From Gracilibacteraceae bacterium (GTDB lineage Bacteria > Bacillota > Desulfitobacteriia > Desulfitobacteriales > Syntrophobotulaceae), in the NCBI GenBank assembly GCA_031263945.1, contig JAISEW010000024.1:1-22924 (forward strand): 22,924 nt of DNA. Reading direction: 5' to 3'. The position numbers and the translations under genes are program-made. Of the stretch, positions 21,762 to 22,924 are shown piece by piece. Numbering within the stretch: the stretch's first letter is position 1; each line of letters starts with the position of its first letter. Under the pieces are notes generated by a model. That model was not told the origin of the DNA. It made no database searches and saw nothing but the letters and a program-made list of their open reading frames with translations.

Positions 21762-22924
21762 ATGAGTAAGGAATTGGAACTGAAATACGGTTGCAATCCA
21801 AACCAGAAACCGGCGCGTATTTTCAGTCCGGAAGGCGAACTGCCGCTCACGGTGTTAAACGGCAATCCGGGTTATATCAATTTTTTGGACGCTTTGAACG
21901 GCTGGCAGCTGGCGCGGGAATTGAAGGCGGCGACAGGTCTGCCGGCGGCGGCCTCTTTTAAGCATGTCAGCCCGGCGGGCGCCGCGATCGGGCTGCCGCT
22001 GCCTCTTGATTTGCAAAAGAGCTGTTTTGTGGACGATCTGCCGCTCACCCCTCTGGCGGCGGCCTATGCCCGGGCCCGCGGCGCGGACCGCGTTTCCTCT
22101 TACGGAGATTTTATCGCCCTGTCGGACGACTGCGACCGGGCCACGGCGGCGCTGATCGCCAGGGAAGTTTCAGACGGCGTCATAGCGCCGGGTTACGAGC
22201 CGGAAGCGCTGGCTATCCTGAAAGGCAAGCGGCAGGGCCGTTACAATATCGTGCGGATCGACGCCGGTTACAAGCCGCCGGCCGTTGAGCGCAAAGAGGT
22301 GTTCGGCGTCGTTTTTGAGCAGGGGCGCAACGATATCGTCATCGACGGCAGCCTGCTGCGAAATTTTCCCACCCGGAAGAAAGAGCTGCCGGAAACGGCG
22401 CGGCGCGATCTGCTCGTGGCCCTCGTCACCCTCAAATACACTCAGTCCAACTCCGTTTGTTACGCGGCAGACGGTCAGGCGATCGGCGTGGGTGCCGGAC
22501 AGCAGTCCCGCATCCATTGCACGCGGCTGGCCGGGGATAAAACGGATCTGTGGCAATTGCGCCGGCACCCCCGTGTGCTGGAACTGCCCTTTCGCCCGGA
22601 CATCAGCCGGCCGGAGCGGGACAACCTGATCGACCTCTATCTTTCGGACGGGTTTGGGGAATTATTGGGCGGCGGCGCTTGGGACCGGGTTTTTACCCGG
22701 CGGCCGCAGCCGCTCTCCGCGGCGGAAAAAGATGATTGGCTGGCGGCGGCGGACGGCGTGTCTCTGGCGTCGGACGCGTTTTTCCCTTTCGGCGATAACA
22801 TAGAGCGGGCGCGCCGGAGCGGCGTGCGCTATATAGCGCAGACGGGCGGCTCTATACGGGACGACCATGTGATAGAAGCTTGCGACCGTTTAGGCATAAC
22901 GATGGCGCTCACCGGGGTCCGGCT
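21762..22924 (+). CDS. purH: AICAR transformylase (PurH C-terminal domain as a separate enzyme), 3' end cut
   Basis: The frame from ATG 21762 is open for 387 codons to the window end; family members end soon after ITMALTGVR, so only a few codons are missing. It is phosphoribosylaminoimidazolecarboxamide formyltransferase, the penultimate step of purine synthesis, which uses 10-formyl-tetrahydrofolate. Seen are the catalytic K67-H68 in SFKHVSPAGAA, SDGVIAPGYE (137-146), NSVCYAADGQAIGVGAGQQSR (230-250 region), SDAFFPFGDNIE (337-348) and YIAQTGGSIRDDHVIEACD (357-375). The IMP cyclohydrolase domain that precedes it in ordinary PurH is absent, because the protein begins directly with the transformylase. 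GAGGAGG precedes the start. It follows mrdA by 31 bp with no terminator visible, so it may be co-transcribed with the shape genes. Confidence 0.92.
   Translation, partial: MSKELELKYGCNPNQKPARIFSPEGELPLTVLNGNPGYINFLDALNGWQLARELKAATGLPAAASFKHVSPAGAAIGLPLPLDLQKSCFVDDLPLTPLAAAYARARGADRVSSYGDFIALSDDCDRATAALIAREVSDGVIAPGYEPEALAILKGKRQGRYNIVRIDAGYKPPAVERKEVFGVVFEQGRNDIVIDGSLLRNFPTRKKELPETARRDLLVALVTLKYTQSNSVCYAADGQAIGVGAGQQSRIHCTRLAGDKTDLWQLRRHPRVLELPFRPDISRPERDNLIDLYLSDGFGELLGGGAWDRVFTRRPQPLSAAEKDDWLAAADGVSLASDAFFPFGDNIERARRSGVRYIAQTGGSIRDDHVIEACDRLGITMALTGVR

Overview
The window is about 23 kb of GC-rich bacterial chromosome with housekeeping content. The gene set points to an anaerobic member of the Bacillota, perhaps a Negativicutes or Clostridia lineage: SepF with YlmG, a ferredoxin-fused EtfA with a membrane ETF:quinone oxidoreductase, a PII/AmtB pair, MreBCD with PBP2, and a stand-alone AICAR transformylase. 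This placement is an inference from gene content. I saw no rRNA, tRNA, CRISPR array, insertion sequence or prophage.

Layout. (1) 1-1051: the 5' end of a DnaD-like replication gene on the minus strand, divergent from a small AAA/ABC-type ATPase; each has a recognisable promoter. (2) 1052-5360: a leader with a candidate promoter/operator, a 22-codon ORF and a hairpin, then etfB, etfA (with an N-terminal 2[4Fe-4S] ferredoxin domain) and a membrane Fe-S/CCG oxidoreductase. Together these look like a path carrying electrons from acyl-CoA-type dehydrogenases through ETF to menaquinone. (3) 5361-7220: amtB and a PII gene on the minus strand, with a strong promoter followed at once by a terminator-like hairpin (possible attenuator). 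(4) 7221-8390: a GT4 glycosyltransferase on the minus strand carrying a perfect 22-bp inverted repeat inside its coding sequence. (5) 8391-8700: a divergent intergenic region with promoters for both sides.

(6) 8701-12956, plus strand: a BspA-type leucine-rich-repeat protein with zinc ribbons at both ends, a HlyD-like membrane adaptor, then yggS/ylmE, sepF and ylmG, a compact version of the Bacillota division cluster. (7) 13001-15763: ileS follows directly, with no ylmH or divIVA in between and no room for a T-box. (8) 15768-21730: a single-ORF Maf-RadC fusion, then mreB, mreC, mreD and mrdA (PBP2), the cell-wall elongation module. (9) 21762 to the right edge: an AICAR transformylase-only PurH, cut by the window end a few codons before its expected stop.

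The observations most worth a second look are the inverted repeat inside the glycosyltransferase, the hairpin at the start of the amtB message, the leader of the etf operon, the Maf-RadC fusion, the double zinc-ribbon LRR protein beside the division genes, and a charged helical insertion in PBP2. None of these proves a new system; they are concrete leads.
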